Source: a delta proteobacterium NaphS2
Lineage (GTDB): Bacteria > Desulfobacterota > DSM-4660 > Desulfatiglandales > Desulfatiglandaceae
Length of the DNA: 64,000 nt
Assembly (NCBI GenBank): GCA_000179315.1
Contig: ADZZ01000144.1
Coordinates: 17,972-81,971, forward strand
Direction of reading: 5' to 3'
How positions within the stretch are numbered: position 1 is the first letter of the stretch; each line of letters starts with the position of its first letter. The notes below the pieces were generated by a model. It did not search any database, was not told the origin of the DNA, and saw only the letters and a program-made list of their open reading frames with translations. Of the stretch, positions 30,681 to 40,400 are shown one piece after another. The position numbers were made by a program, and so were the translations under genes.

Positions 30681-32417
30681 CTAGAGGGGTTTCAACTGAC
30701 AGAAAGACCAGAGGTTGCCGATACCGCCCAGCATCTGAACCCAGCCGGCGAACTTCCCTTTTCGGGTCGCTTCAATGAGTTTCGGATTATAAAGCGGCAT
30801 GTAGGGCACATCCCCCATGATGATTTTCTGCATTTCCCAGATCAGTTTCCGCCGTTGGTCCCGGTCCATGGTTTCCGCTGACTTGTTAGCGATTTTATCA
30901 AATGCCGGATTGTTGTAACCGCTCATGTTCCACCCTCTGGGCTTGTTGTTGGTTGAAATAAAGAAATTTCTCAAATAATCGGGATCCAGAGAAAGGCTGC
31001 CGTAGCCAAGGATGAATGCCTCGAACTCCCTGCGCACTTTTACCTGCTCGATGAGCGCGCCGAATGCCATGGGTTTGGAATAGGCGGGGATTCCCAGCAT
31101 TCTGAGCCATTCCTGCATCATCATGCCGCACATGGCGCGATGGGGGTCGTAATCGGCCGGCGGCGTCAAAATGGTGAATTGCTCCATGAGCTTTCCATCG
31201 GGCGTCATGATCCCTTCGCCGTTAACCACATTCCCCGCGTTGTCGATGGGCGGTATCTGCCATGTGTAGCCGGCATCCGAAAGCATTTTGTAAGCCTTTT
31301 TGATGCGCTCCTCCCGGGTGAGCCCCACGCCGTATTTTGGAACATCCGGGCAGTACCAGAAGGTATTACCGGGAGGAATAATGGAATACATTTTCACGCC
31401 GTACCCCTGAAGAATCCGTTTGATGATGAAATCTTCTCCCACCAGGGTTGCCGTAGTCCGCCGCAGGTTGACATCATTGAAGGGCGGCTTTCTGACATTA
31501 AAGCCCAAGTAATAGAGGGCACTCTTTTCATTGGTGAAAATTTCCATTTCAGGGTTGGCTTTTAAGTCTTCCATATATCCCGGCTGAATCCCCCACCAGA
31601 ACATATCGATGCTCCCTTTCTTAAGCGCCAGAATCGCGGCATCCGACGTGCCGTAAACCTTGAAAATAATGCCGTCAATGTAAGGCCCTAGAAGGTGGCC
31701 GCTGATGGTCTTGCCGGAGCCAAAGAAAAGATTGTTTTTTATGACGTAAATATAGGCCCCTGATCGCCAGTCTTTCAAGGCGAAAGGCCCGCTGCCGATG
31801 GGCATCTTCATCTTATGTCGCAAGAGTGAACGAAGGGGTTTTTCATCCCCCCTCACCCTCGTGATCACGTCCTCCCATTGCTTTTTTTGAACAATGGGCG
31901 TGGTAAGGGTTCGGGTAACGAAGATGGCCTGAGGCTCGCTCAGATAGAATTTTACGGTTTGTTTATCAGGTGTTTCGATTTTCTTGATAAATTTCCATTT
32001 GGACAGGTATCGGGGTACTTTAAATTCCAGAATGGTGCGTCCGGTAAAAGCCACATCTTCAGAGGTCAGTTCCGTGCCGTCCGACCATCTGGCGGGTCGA
32101 AGCTTAACCGTGTAGCAAAGATTTTTTGCATCATACTCAGGGGGGGCCGCCGCAAGCCAGGGCACCAGATCCAGTGTCTTGGGATCCCTTATATAAAGGG
32201 ATTGATAAATCAATCCCAGGATCTTCAGCGACCAGCGATCCCCGGCTCTCCAGATGTTTAAGGTTTTGGGCTCCTGCAAAACGCCCATTTTGAGCATATC
32301 TGCGGCGGAAACGCGCGAAGCCGGCAAAAGAACGCTCGTCATCAGCACCAGAACACATAAAATCGATAGAATCCACGAAGCAGACAACCTGTTTGTTTTT
32401 CCATTCGTACGGCGCAT
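30681..32417 (-). CDS. Peptide ABC transporter substrate-binding protein (SBP family 5)
   Basis: 578 aa. A Sec signal peptide (residues 1-38, cleavage likely after SRVSA) precedes a family 5 solute-binding fold with RWSDGTELTSEDVAFTGR, GSGPFALKDW and a C-terminal YMPLYNP. Such proteins capture oligopeptides, nickel chelates or other amide metabolites in the periplasm. The absence of a lipobox means a soluble form. It follows the GshB-like gene by about 100 bases, the largest gap in the operon. Confidence 0.9.
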   Translation of the reverse strand: MRRTNGKTNRLSASWILSILCVLVLMTSVLLPASRVSAADMLKMGVLQEPKTLNIWRAGDRWSLKILGLIYQSLYIRDPKTLDLVPWLAAAPPEYDAKNLCYTVKLRPARWSDGTELTSEDVAFTGRTILEFKVPRYLSKWKFIKKIETPDKQTVKFYLSEPQAIFVTRTLTTPIVQKKQWEDVITRVRGDEKPLRSLLRHKMKMPIGSGPFALKDWRSGAYIYVIKNNLFFGSGKTISGHLLGPYIDGIIFKVYGTSDAAILALKKGSIDMFWWGIQPGYMEDLKANPEMEIFTNEKSALYYLGFNVRKPPFNDVNLRRTTATLVGEDFIIKRILQGYGVKMYSIIPPGNTFWYCPDVPKYGVGLTREERIKKAYKMLSDAGYTWQIPPIDNAGNVVNGEGIMTPDGKLMEQFTILTPPADYDPHRAMCGMMMQEWLRMLGIPAYSKPMAFGALIEQVKVRREFEAFILGYGSLSLDPDYLRNFFISTNNKPRGWNMSGYNNPAFDKIANKSAETMDRDQRRKLIWEMQKIIMGDVPYMPLYNPKLIEATRKGKFAGWVQMLGGIGNLWSFCQLKPL

Positions 32418-32520
32418 TTGTCATCCTTTCTTTTGTTGGATCTTCGGGTTGGAGGCGAATGACCATTCGCCCGCAATGCTCATTCGGATTTAAGGGTCTC
32501 GGCAAAAAATACTTGCACAA

Positions 32521-33549
32521 TTATTTTTTTCCGAGACCCCAATCGGGCCGGTTATTACCCGGCCGTTTCATTTCCGAAACCTTCTGTTCGATGAAATCGA
32601 CCACCATTGCTTCGATCTTTATCCCATCCAAACGGTTGATTCGTGGGATACCACCGGGACTCAGGCAGTTAATTTCTACCATCTTGTTACCGATAACGTC
32701 AACCCCTACGAAAAAGAGCCCTTCGTTTCTCAAACTGCCTTTGATCGCCTCACAAATGGCGCGATCGTCATCCGTAATTTCGTGTTTGTAGGCCCGTGCA
32801 CCCGCATGGATGTTGGTCCTGAAATCCCCATTGCTCGGTTTTCGCCGCATGGCACCGACAATCTCCCCATTGAGGAGGAGAATCCGCACATCTCCTTTTG
32901 TTTGGACTTCCTCCAAATACTCCTGGACCATGATGGGCTCCCGCTCGGGGTATTCGCGATAGGCCCTTACATAATAATTGATCAGGGAATACAAATTCTC
33001 CTGGTCCTTCAGGCTGACTTTGATCACCCCTTCCCCACCATAGCGCTGAAGGGGTTTTACCACCATGGCGCCGCCGAAGTTTTTGATAATCTTCCTTAAC
33101 CGTGCCGGATCACGGGATACATGGGTCTCCGGGATGATTTCCGGAAAATTGAGGATATAGAGTTTGCTGTTTGCGACAACCTGCCCCATGGTGTTGTTGA
33201 TCATAAACACTTTGTCGCTGACCGACGACAGGAACTCCATGGTTTGATAAATGAGCGGCGGATTTTTTCTCAAGAAGAGTGCATCCAGATCCGCGATGGT
33301 TTCAAATATGAGTTCGTCTTTCTTGAGGCATCGAATCAGTGCGCGCCAGTATTTCTTCATGGAAAGATTGGGTGATACGGAGATGTTTCGCATCCTGGCC
33401 ACAACCTGATTCTCCCGTATATAAATATCATGGGGTTCCAGGAAGTAGACCGTATGCCCCCGTTGGTTGCATTCATACATGAGATGGCTGGTCGTTTCAT
33501 TTTCAGGGCGAATCGAAGCAAGTGGATCCATCAAAAAAGCGATATGCAT
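32521..33549 (-). CDS. Glutathione-synthetase-like (GshB-type) ATP-grasp ligase
   Basis: 342 aa. The N-terminal domain starts MHIAFLMDPLASIRPENETT like prokaryotic GshB. The ATP-grasp part has VVKPLQRYGGEGV, IMVQEYLEEVQTKGDVRIL, RRKPSNGDFRTNIHAG and the metal end FFVGVDVIGNKMVEINCLSPGG. GshB joins gamma-glutamylcysteine to glycine, but no GshA-like ligase is in the window and a RimK-like ligase is next door. The substrate is therefore open: it may be glutathione-like or a different peptide. Confidence 0.87.
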   Translation of the reverse strand: MHIAFLMDPLASIRPENETTSHLMYECNQRGHTVYFLEPHDIYIRENQVVARMRNISVSPNLSMKKYWRALIRCLKKDELIFETIADLDALFLRKNPPLIYQTMEFLSSVSDKVFMINNTMGQVVANSKLYILNFPEIIPETHVSRDPARLRKIIKNFGGAMVVKPLQRYGGEGVIKVSLKDQENLYSLINYYVRAYREYPEREPIMVQEYLEEVQTKGDVRILLLNGEIVGAMRRKPSNGDFRTNIHAGARAYKHEITDDDRAICEAIKGSLRNEGLFFVGVDVIGNKMVEINCLSPGGIPRINRLDGIKIEAMVVDFIEQKVSEMKRPGNNRPDWGLGKK

Positions 33550-33559
33550 AAAATGCTCC

Positions 33560-34432
33560 TTATTTTGATGTGGTCGCGTAATGAATGATCTTTTTGGCGA
33601 TATTCAATCCGGTAGCGGCTTCAAGCCCTCTGAAACCCGGTGAATAATTCACCTCAATCACTTTGGGGGAACCGTTCTTTTGAAGGATGATGTCGCAGCC
33701 CGAAATTTCAAGGCCGAGGGCGCGGGACGACCGCACCGCCAGTTGTGCAAGACGCGGCTCCAGGGTGACCTTTCGTCCTCTCCCCGTAATATGAATATTG
33801 GTCCTGAAATCCGCCGGATCCGGCTTCAAGGCCATGGCGCCTACGACTTTCTCTCCCAGTATAAAGGCGCGAATATCGGTGCGTCCTTCCGGGGGAATGT
33901 ACTCCTGAACCAGAACCCCTCGTGCGTTATCCATGAGATTGTTCATGATGAAAGAAGCGGCGATCCCGTTTTCAACCAGCGTGACGCCGCTGCCCTGCCG
34001 GCTGCTGGGCATTTTGGCCACAACCGGATATCCGCCCAGCTGCGCCACGGACCTTTCAAATTCATCCGGGGTCACGGCCAGAAACGTATTCGGGACCATG
34101 ACACCCTGCCCTGCCAGGCGTTGAAGGCCCATAAACTTGTTTCGTGCCATCAGGATCGATTCAAAACCGTTGATCACCCGCGTCCCCGAAAGTTCAAATT
34201 GCCTTACCACGGCCAGAGCATAGTCGTTGATGGTCGCCCCCACCCGCGGCAAAAGAAGTTCCGGCACATTCCCCTCGGGCAATTTGACGATTTGGCGGCC
34301 TTCTTGAATACAGGAAAGACAATCCCGCGTGTGAATCAGTGAAACCCTGTGTCCCGCATCAAGTGCTGCCGCCATGAGCCTGCTGTTGGGATGGTAGGTT
34401 TCATCTCTGACGCTGAGGAGGCCGATATGCAT
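33560..34432 (-). CDS. RimK-like ATP-grasp ligase
   Basis: 290 aa. It matches the RimK/LysX/MptN/CofF group: an N-terminal subdomain with LLPRVGATIND, then VVAKMPSSRQGSGVTLVEN, VQEYIPPEGRTDIRAF, DFRTNIHITGRG and the terminal GCDIILQKNGSPKVIEVNYSPGF. Members add glutamate or similar residues to a carboxylate of a protein, amino acid or cofactor. The ATG shares a base with the stop of the radical SAM gene (TAATG), and the GshB-like gene follows after 10 bases, so the three proteins should be made together. Confidence 0.88.
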   Translation of the reverse strand: MHIGLLSVRDETYHPNSRLMAAALDAGHRVSLIHTRDCLSCIQEGRQIVKLPEGNVPELLLPRVGATINDYALAVVRQFELSGTRVINGFESILMARNKFMGLQRLAGQGVMVPNTFLAVTPDEFERSVAQLGGYPVVAKMPSSRQGSGVTLVENGIAASFIMNNLMDNARGVLVQEYIPPEGRTDIRAFILGEKVVGAMALKPDPADFRTNIHITGRGRKVTLEPRLAQLAVRSSRALGLEISGCDIILQKNGSPKVIEVNYSPGFRGLEAATGLNIAKKIIHYATTSK

Positions 34433-36117
34433 TACTTGAGCAGTCCTTCAATGCCGTCCAATACGGGTGCTGTTTCGGCTGCGGACGGGCCGGCATCGGG
34501 ATGTTTTCTCAGGGTCAGCTGCAACTGCCGTTTCAGCCTAAAAAGTTCCCTGATATGCTTTCTTGCGTACCCTTCGCCCCGAAGCATTTTATAGATTTCC
34601 TCCACATAGGATTGCCCATCGGTAAAGCTGTCGGGGATCAGTTCAATCATTTGCTTCAAAAGGCCGGATGCTTCCACCGAGTCCATTGTCTCATGGACCC
34701 ATGCCGAGCCGAGACCCCTCAATTTCCGTTCCTCGCGCTCCTGATGCACCAGGGTATTTGCCGTGTAATAAAATAGATACGGCTGGTAGTACGGAAGTCC
34801 GCTTTCGTTTATGAAATCAATGGTTTCAAAAAACGTACCACGGGTTTCTCCCGGATAGCCGATAATGAAACTGCCGCGGCTGACAATGCCATGATCATTG
34901 AGCATGCGGACGGCCTCAAAGGATTGTTTCGAGCTGAGCCTTTTGTCCATGTTGTCCAAAATTTTCTGGCTTCCCGATTCCAGTCCCAAGTCCAGGAACT
35001 CACATCCGGACTGTCTCATCAACTTCACAAGTTCGGGCGTTAAAGCGCTGGCCCGGGCAAAAGAAGACCATTTAAATGAAAATTTTTCCCGGATCATCAT
35101 CTCCAGAACCGCTTTGATGCGGTCATTTCTGGCGGTGAAGTTATCATCCGTAAACCGCACATGTCTTACGAATCCCAGTTCATTGACGGCCTTCAACTCC
35201 TCCCTCAGCACATCCAGAGAACGGTAATGCACCCGGGGAAACAACCAGTGGTACGTGCAGAAACGACATCTGTAATAGCAGCCCCTGCTGCTGTTGACGG
35301 GCAAGGTGTGTCGGAGGTATTCCTTGGGGATCCCGGCCCAGTCAATAGCCGTCTGATCCATGTGGATCTCTTCTTCACGTCGGGGGGTGAACGTCACACG
35401 TCCCTGCTCATCAAAATATGCCAGGTTGGGAACACGGCTCAGGTCTTTACCCCCTTCCAGAGTGCGCAGCAGTTTCACAAGGGTCTGCTCACCCTTCGCC
35501 TCCACCACAAACGCGCCCACTTTTCCGCTAAAGGTGGAGAGAAAATCAAGGGTCCCTTTTGTCAGCCTCTCCCCTGCGTGCATGGTCTTTTTGACCAGCA
35601 TGCCGCCCGCGATGACCGCCGTATCCGGGGCTGCTCTCTTAATTCTCACAGCCATTTCCCGGATGTCGTTCATCAGAATAAAATTTGAAGAAATGCACAC
35701 CGCCAGCGGCGATTCCTTGAGCAGCCCGTCCAGATCGCCGGTGGCATAGTTCTGAATGATAACAGGGTCGAATCCGTTGGCCGTGAGGTATTGGTACATG
35801 TAGATACCGTTTAAGGTCACCGTATTGGCCAGGGAATAATGCCGGTTCACATTTTGGGGACTAAGCGCCACATGACGGCAGCCGGCATTCACAAAATTCA
35901 TGAGATCCGGCAAATCCATGTACCGCCCTTCCATGAAAAGAAGGGCGGCGCGGGTGTTTTCATGGACCTGCGCCTGCATTGCCGCAAGATCCAGGTCCCT
36001 GAAGCGGTGGGACTGCCGTTTTGCCCTCTCCAGAGCGCCAGCCATACGTTGCTGCAAATGGGTATCATTGTTCAGCGGCTGGTTTTGAGCGATGAAAATG
36101 ACTTTTGAACGGCCCAA
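34432..36117 (-). CDS. Cobalamin-type (B12-binding) radical SAM protein
   Basis: 561 aa. The N-terminal 200 residues look like a B12-binding Rossmann domain (VIAGGMLVKK) without a DxHxxG motif. The radical SAM cluster is Cys280, Cys284 and Cys287 (GCYYRCRFC), followed by GLESGSQKILDNMDK and FIIGYPGET. The C-terminal 110 residues are unassigned. Members methylate unreactive carbons or rearrange rings in natural products. It is the first gene of the operon. The start appears to be TTG at 36117 behind GGAGGT (spacer 11). A promoter lies at 36152-36180. Its substrate is unknown. Confidence 0.88.
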   Translation of the reverse strand: MGRSKVIFIAQNQPLNNDTHLQQRMAGALERAKRQSHRFRDLDLAAMQAQVHENTRAALLFMEGRYMDLPDLMNFVNAGCRHVALSPQNVNRHYSLANTVTLNGIYMYQYLTANGFDPVIIQNYATGDLDGLLKESPLAVCISSNFILMNDIREMAVRIKRAAPDTAVIAGGMLVKKTMHAGERLTKGTLDFLSTFSGKVGAFVVEAKGEQTLVKLLRTLEGGKDLSRVPNLAYFDEQGRVTFTPRREEEIHMDQTAIDWAGIPKEYLRHTLPVNSSRGCYYRCRFCTYHWLFPRVHYRSLDVLREELKAVNELGFVRHVRFTDDNFTARNDRIKAVLEMMIREKFSFKWSSFARASALTPELVKLMRQSGCEFLDLGLESGSQKILDNMDKRLSSKQSFEAVRMLNDHGIVSRGSFIIGYPGETRGTFFETIDFINESGLPYYQPYLFYYTANTLVHQEREERKLRGLGSAWVHETMDSVEASGLLKQMIELIPDSFTDGQSYVEEIYKMLRGEGYARKHIRELFRLKRQLQLTLRKHPDAGPSAAETAPVLDGIEGLLK

Positions 36118-36151
36118 CGGTTGAATTCACCTCCAAAAAGCATAAGTGATA

Positions 36152-36180
36152 ATCATAGTCGCTTCGATCCGTCATGGCAA
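36152..36180 (-). promoter_or_regulatory. Sigma-70 promoter of the radical SAM/ATP-grasp operon
   Basis: On the minus strand TTGCCA (5 of 6), an exact 17-base spacer and TATGAT (5 of 6) lie just before the first gene. Transcription should start near 36145, leaving a leader of about 28 bases with the GGAGG site. Confidence 0.65.
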
Positions 36181-36261
36181 CCTGGAATTTTGTGCTTTTC
36201 CATTGACAAAAAATAATATATACGATGGCAGGTTATCGTCATTTTGGCGAGGTTATTACTC

Positions 36262-36402
36262 ATGGAAATCCTCTTTGCGGCCCCTGAAAACGCATGGGGC
36301 GGATTCTTAGGCATGTTGCGTGACAAAATGCCGGAGCATCATTTCAAGGCGACCGGAAAATTTGGCGTTGAACAGGGCAGAGAGCCCTTGAATGCACAAT
36401 AG
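36262..36402 (+). CDS. 46-residue reading frame, possible remnant of a 2-hydroxyacid dehydrogenase
   Basis: It begins MEILFAAPENAWGGFLGML and ends at a TAG at 36400-36402, 8 bases before the TrpF-like start. GCGAGG stands 9 bases upstream of the ATG. The first 36 residues read like the N terminus of a D-2-hydroxyacid dehydrogenase of Desulfobacterota, after which the similarity stops, as if most of the gene had been deleted. That resemblance is from memory and unverified. It could also be a real small protein. Confidence 0.45.
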   Translation: MEILFAAPENAWGGFLGMLRDKMPEHHFKATGKFGVEQGREPLNAQ

Positions 36403-36410
36403 AGGATATG

Positions 36411-37310
36411 ATGATCGTTCAGATATATGAAATCCAGACCCCAAAGGAAGCTGAAAAATGCATTGAACTGGGAGTGGATCATCTGGGAAGCGTTGTCTTG
36501 GATTCAGATGGGTGGCGCCGGCCGGTCCTGCGGGAGACGGTGCGTTTAACGGAAGGGACCCGGCACAAGAGCAGCATGATCCCCCTTTTCAGGGATCCGG
36601 ACACCGTCTGCCGGCTGCTCGATTATTACCGGCCCGATTACATCCATTTCTGCGATGCCCTGACCGATCCGGAAGGAAAAATAGAGGATCTGGAAAAACA
36701 TGTGGACTTTCAAATTTTCCTGAAGGAAAAGTTTCCGGAAATCGGTATGATCAGGACCATTCCCATTCCCCGAACGGATGAAATGCCGGATTTTCCTTTC
36801 CAAAAGATTGCAAACGGCTTTGAAGCCATCAGCGAATTTTTTCTCACCGACACCTGGGTAAGGGACGCGCCCGTGGAAGGTTTTGTGGGCATTACGGGAA
36901 AGACGGTGGATGAAAAAATGGCCCGTGCGCTTGTCCGGAAAAGCACCGTTCCGGTGATTCTGGCAGGCGGCCTCTCCCCCCAAAACGTGCGGGATGCTTT
37001 AATGTCGGTTAAAGCAGCCGGTGCCGACAGTTGCACGCAGACCAATCGGCTTGACCCCCAAGGGTCGCCCATTCGATTTGAGAAGGACTTTGTTAAGGTC
37101 GCTGATTTCGTGAAAGCCGTGCGGGAGGCGGAAGCCATGCTGCTGGAGGAAAAAACCGCACGGCTGGCGTTATTGAAAGCCCAATTGCTGGACCGCGAAA
37201 AAGCCCTTCCGGCCCACTCCGTGCGGCCCCACCAACTGCAGGTCATCGAAGAGCTGGAAGATCAGATAAGCGTTCTTGAAAAAGAGATTGCAGGTTACAG
37301 GATCGCGTGA
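36411..37310 (+). CDS. TrpF-like (phosphoribosylanthranilate isomerase-like) protein with coiled-coil tail
   Basis: 299 aa, against about 210 for TrpF. Residues 1-230 have the TrpF barrel pattern, with the phosphate-binding VPVILAGGLSPQNVRDAL near the end. The catalytic N-terminal KICG motif is replaced by VQIYEIQT, so the general-acid Cys is missing, and the SGVE signature after it reads SCTQTNR. Residues 235-299 are charged and helical (probable coiled coil). It is therefore unlikely to be the tryptophan-pathway enzyme, and no other trp gene is near. The second of two adjacent ATGs (36408 and 36411) fits the AGAGG site best. Confidence 0.75.
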   Translation: MIVQIYEIQTPKEAEKCIELGVDHLGSVVLDSDGWRRPVLRETVRLTEGTRHKSSMIPLFRDPDTVCRLLDYYRPDYIHFCDALTDPEGKIEDLEKHVDFQIFLKEKFPEIGMIRTIPIPRTDEMPDFPFQKIANGFEAISEFFLTDTWVRDAPVEGFVGITGKTVDEKMARALVRKSTVPVILAGGLSPQNVRDALMSVKAAGADSCTQTNRLDPQGSPIRFEKDFVKVADFVKAVREAEAMLLEEKTARLALLKAQLLDREKALPAHSVRPHQLQVIEELEDQISVLEKEIAGYRIA

Positions 37311-37441
37311 GCGGTTGAGAAATGGTTAAGCTGTTAAACGAAAAGGGTTTTCTATGAAAATCCCCTCAATGGTTTGCCCGTGGTTTAGTAACATATTGAT
37401 CAGGCCAATATGGCGTTTGGTGAATTCCAAGAGGAGGTAAA

Positions 37442-40400
37442 ATGCTCAAAAAAGCCGTCATCGTTTTGTTGATCGGCCTGTCCGTTTTTGCGGTCATGCA
37501 TTTTATCTCTTCTAAAACGCGGCTTTTTCTGGGCATCGAACGAAATTTGTTAAACGGCCTCTTTTTCTTGCGGGAACCCGAGGTCCATGAAACCAATCCC
37601 CTGGTCTCTCAGGAGGTGATACTTCTGGGGTTTGATGAGGATGCCATCGCATCCATTGGAAAATGGCCCTGGAAGCGTGACGTTCATGCCCGGATGCTGA
37701 ATAACCTCGAAAAATTCTCACCCAGAACCGTCATGTTTGACGTGGTTTTTGTCAAAAATGAAACCATTCCTCCGTTTTTATCAAAGAAACTGACACCGGA
37801 ACCAAAGTTGCTGTTGAAGGTGGAAAAAGCTTTCAACGAAATGGACCAGGCATTTGCTGAAGCGCTCAAGGAATACAACAATGTGTTTCTGGACGTGCAA
37901 TTGGTGGAAAACCCCAGACCGGACCTTCCCAAGGCCTATTTGAACCGCATCTTTTTTAATGAGCAAATTCTGAAGGACTATTCGCTCCCTTTAAAAAACA
38001 ACCAAAGCCTCCTGGTATTTCATTCCCTGGAACCGGTTTTGAGTGAGTTCATCTCAAGTGCCCACCCGGCCATCGTCAACGTCCTCGCAGATGATGATGA
38101 CGTAACCCGCATGTTCCCACTTTACTACACTTATAAGATGAGTGACGGAACCGTCCGTAACCTGTTCACGGCCACCCTTTTGCTGGTGAAACAATATTAT
38201 CGCGTCCACAACGAAGATATTTCCATTACGCCCGACAGAATTGTTTTATCCAATGCAAAAATACCGATTCTGGACCCGCTGACACACCAGCTCCATGTGT
38301 TCGAAAAAGACTTCAATTGGGTGAAACACAAAATTTTGAACCCTGTTGCACCCGAAGGCTATCCCTACAATCAGAACCTGTTCCGATTGCTGTTGAATCG
38401 GCTGAAAATGAAAATTGCCTTTGACAAAAAACCCGCTCCCTTTCCCATCCATGTCCTCAAAGGAACCGGCGGTTTTGAAATTCTGGAAGGCTGGGAGGTT
38501 TTTGATGCGGCACGGGAGGGAAAAGCTGAAACGGTTCAGTTTGTCGTTTACGAAAAAGGCACCATCGAAATCAACACACCGGTACCGGGCTTCAGCTATA
38601 TCAACTATGCCGGCACCGAAAAACGGTATATCATGGACGAAAAAACCGGCGTTCCCAAAATCTACACAACGGTGCCCACAAAGAGTTACGGCAACGTCCA
38701 CGCCATGGCGTCCTTGCCTGAAATCCCGCTGCTGAATGCTTCGGGTCGGATCGAAGCGGATTACGAAACAAGGCCCCTTGAAAAATGGTATATGGCCTTT
38801 TGCGAAAAGCGGTCTTACACCGCTTATCATCAGGCTGCCGGAGATCTTGGAGATGACGTCCAGGATGACGTCCGGCTGAAGGATTATTTAAACCGCAACT
38901 CCGAAATAGGGAAGTATTTCTTTTATTCCTATTACTTCTCGAACGCCGATGCGCCAGCCGGTATGCTGCGAGCCTTGATTGAGCAGTATCCCGGCTTCGG
39001 TACTGAAATTGGTCAGGACCCCGCCGATTTTCTCACTGACGAACGGGTGGTCCAGGACCTGATGGCCACATACATGGATCAGTTTCAGTTGTATTACCAT
39101 AAATTTGTTTTTGCAGGCGCCACAGCACGGATTCTGGGAGATATTCAGCAGACACCCTACGGGGCCATGAACGGCATCAACACACTGATCAACGCGTTTA
39201 ATACGATTATTACACAAAATCAGCTCACCTTTTCCGCACACGTTCCCAATCTTGACCTGCTTCTGCTGCTGGGGCTTTGCCTTTTCTGCTCTTTTGCCTA
39301 CGGTTTTACCAGCATCCGCTTCAGCAGTGTCATTTTCATCCTTCTCGTTCTGGGAACCCTGACTATAAGTTTCGCGCTATTCAGCATCAAAAATCTGGTG
39401 TTGACCACAACGCCGCTGGTGTTTTCAAACGTTCTGATTTTCGGGGGCATCATTGTGCTCAAGGTTTTGACGGAGCAAAAAGACAAGAAATTTTTGAAAA
39501 CCACTTTTTCCAGTTACCTCGCCCCTGAAATTATCGATGAAATGTACCGGAACAAGACCATGCCGACCCTGGGTGGAGAGGCCAGGCCCATCACTGCCTA
39601 TTTCACTGATATTCAGGGCTTTTCCACCTTTTCCGAAAAGTTGACGGCCGACCAGTTGGTGGAGCTGATCAATGAATACCTGTCGGCCATGACAGATATT
39701 CTCATAGGAAACATGGGAACCCTGGACAAATACGAAGGGGATGCCATCATCGCTTTTTTCGGCGCCCCCATGGACGTTCCGGACCATGCCCTAAGGGCAT
39801 GCCGTGTGGCCGTCTCCATGCAGGGGAAACTGGCGGAACTTCGCCGGAAGTGGGCAAAGGAAAAACAGGATTCCCATGAACCGAACCGCAATACCAAAGG
39901 CCTTGCAGCCCATGAGTGGAAGACGGGCGATAAGTGGCCTTTAATCGTTCATTCCATGAAAATGCGTATTGGGATCAATACGGGCGAAATCGTGGTCGGT
40001 AATATGGGAAGCGCCATGCGAATGAACTACACCATGATGGGAGATCCTGTGAACCTGGCCGCAAGACTGGAGGAAGCGGGAAAACAGTACGGTGTCTTCA
40101 TCCTGGTGAGTGAAGATACCTTGAAATGTGAAATTGCCGACGACCGCGGCACTCTGAAACAAGTGTTTGACATGGTGGAAGTGCGTTTCATTGACACCAT
40201 TGCCGTGGTGGGAAAATCGGAACCGGTCCGCGTCTATGAACTTTGCGCCATGAAAGGCGGCCTGACGGCAAATGAAAAGGAATTAATCGCTGTGTTTGAC
40301 CGGGCCATGGGCCATTACCTCAAGATGAACTGGAACGGGGCCATTAGAGACTTTGAAAAAGCATCGAATATGGAACGAATACCTGACGGAAAGACCACAC

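Noticed and set aside
36203..36231. Plus-strand sigma-70 promoter for the TrpF-like gene (TTGACA at 36203)
   Set aside because: The -35 is perfect but no acceptable -10 stands 16-18 bases downstream.
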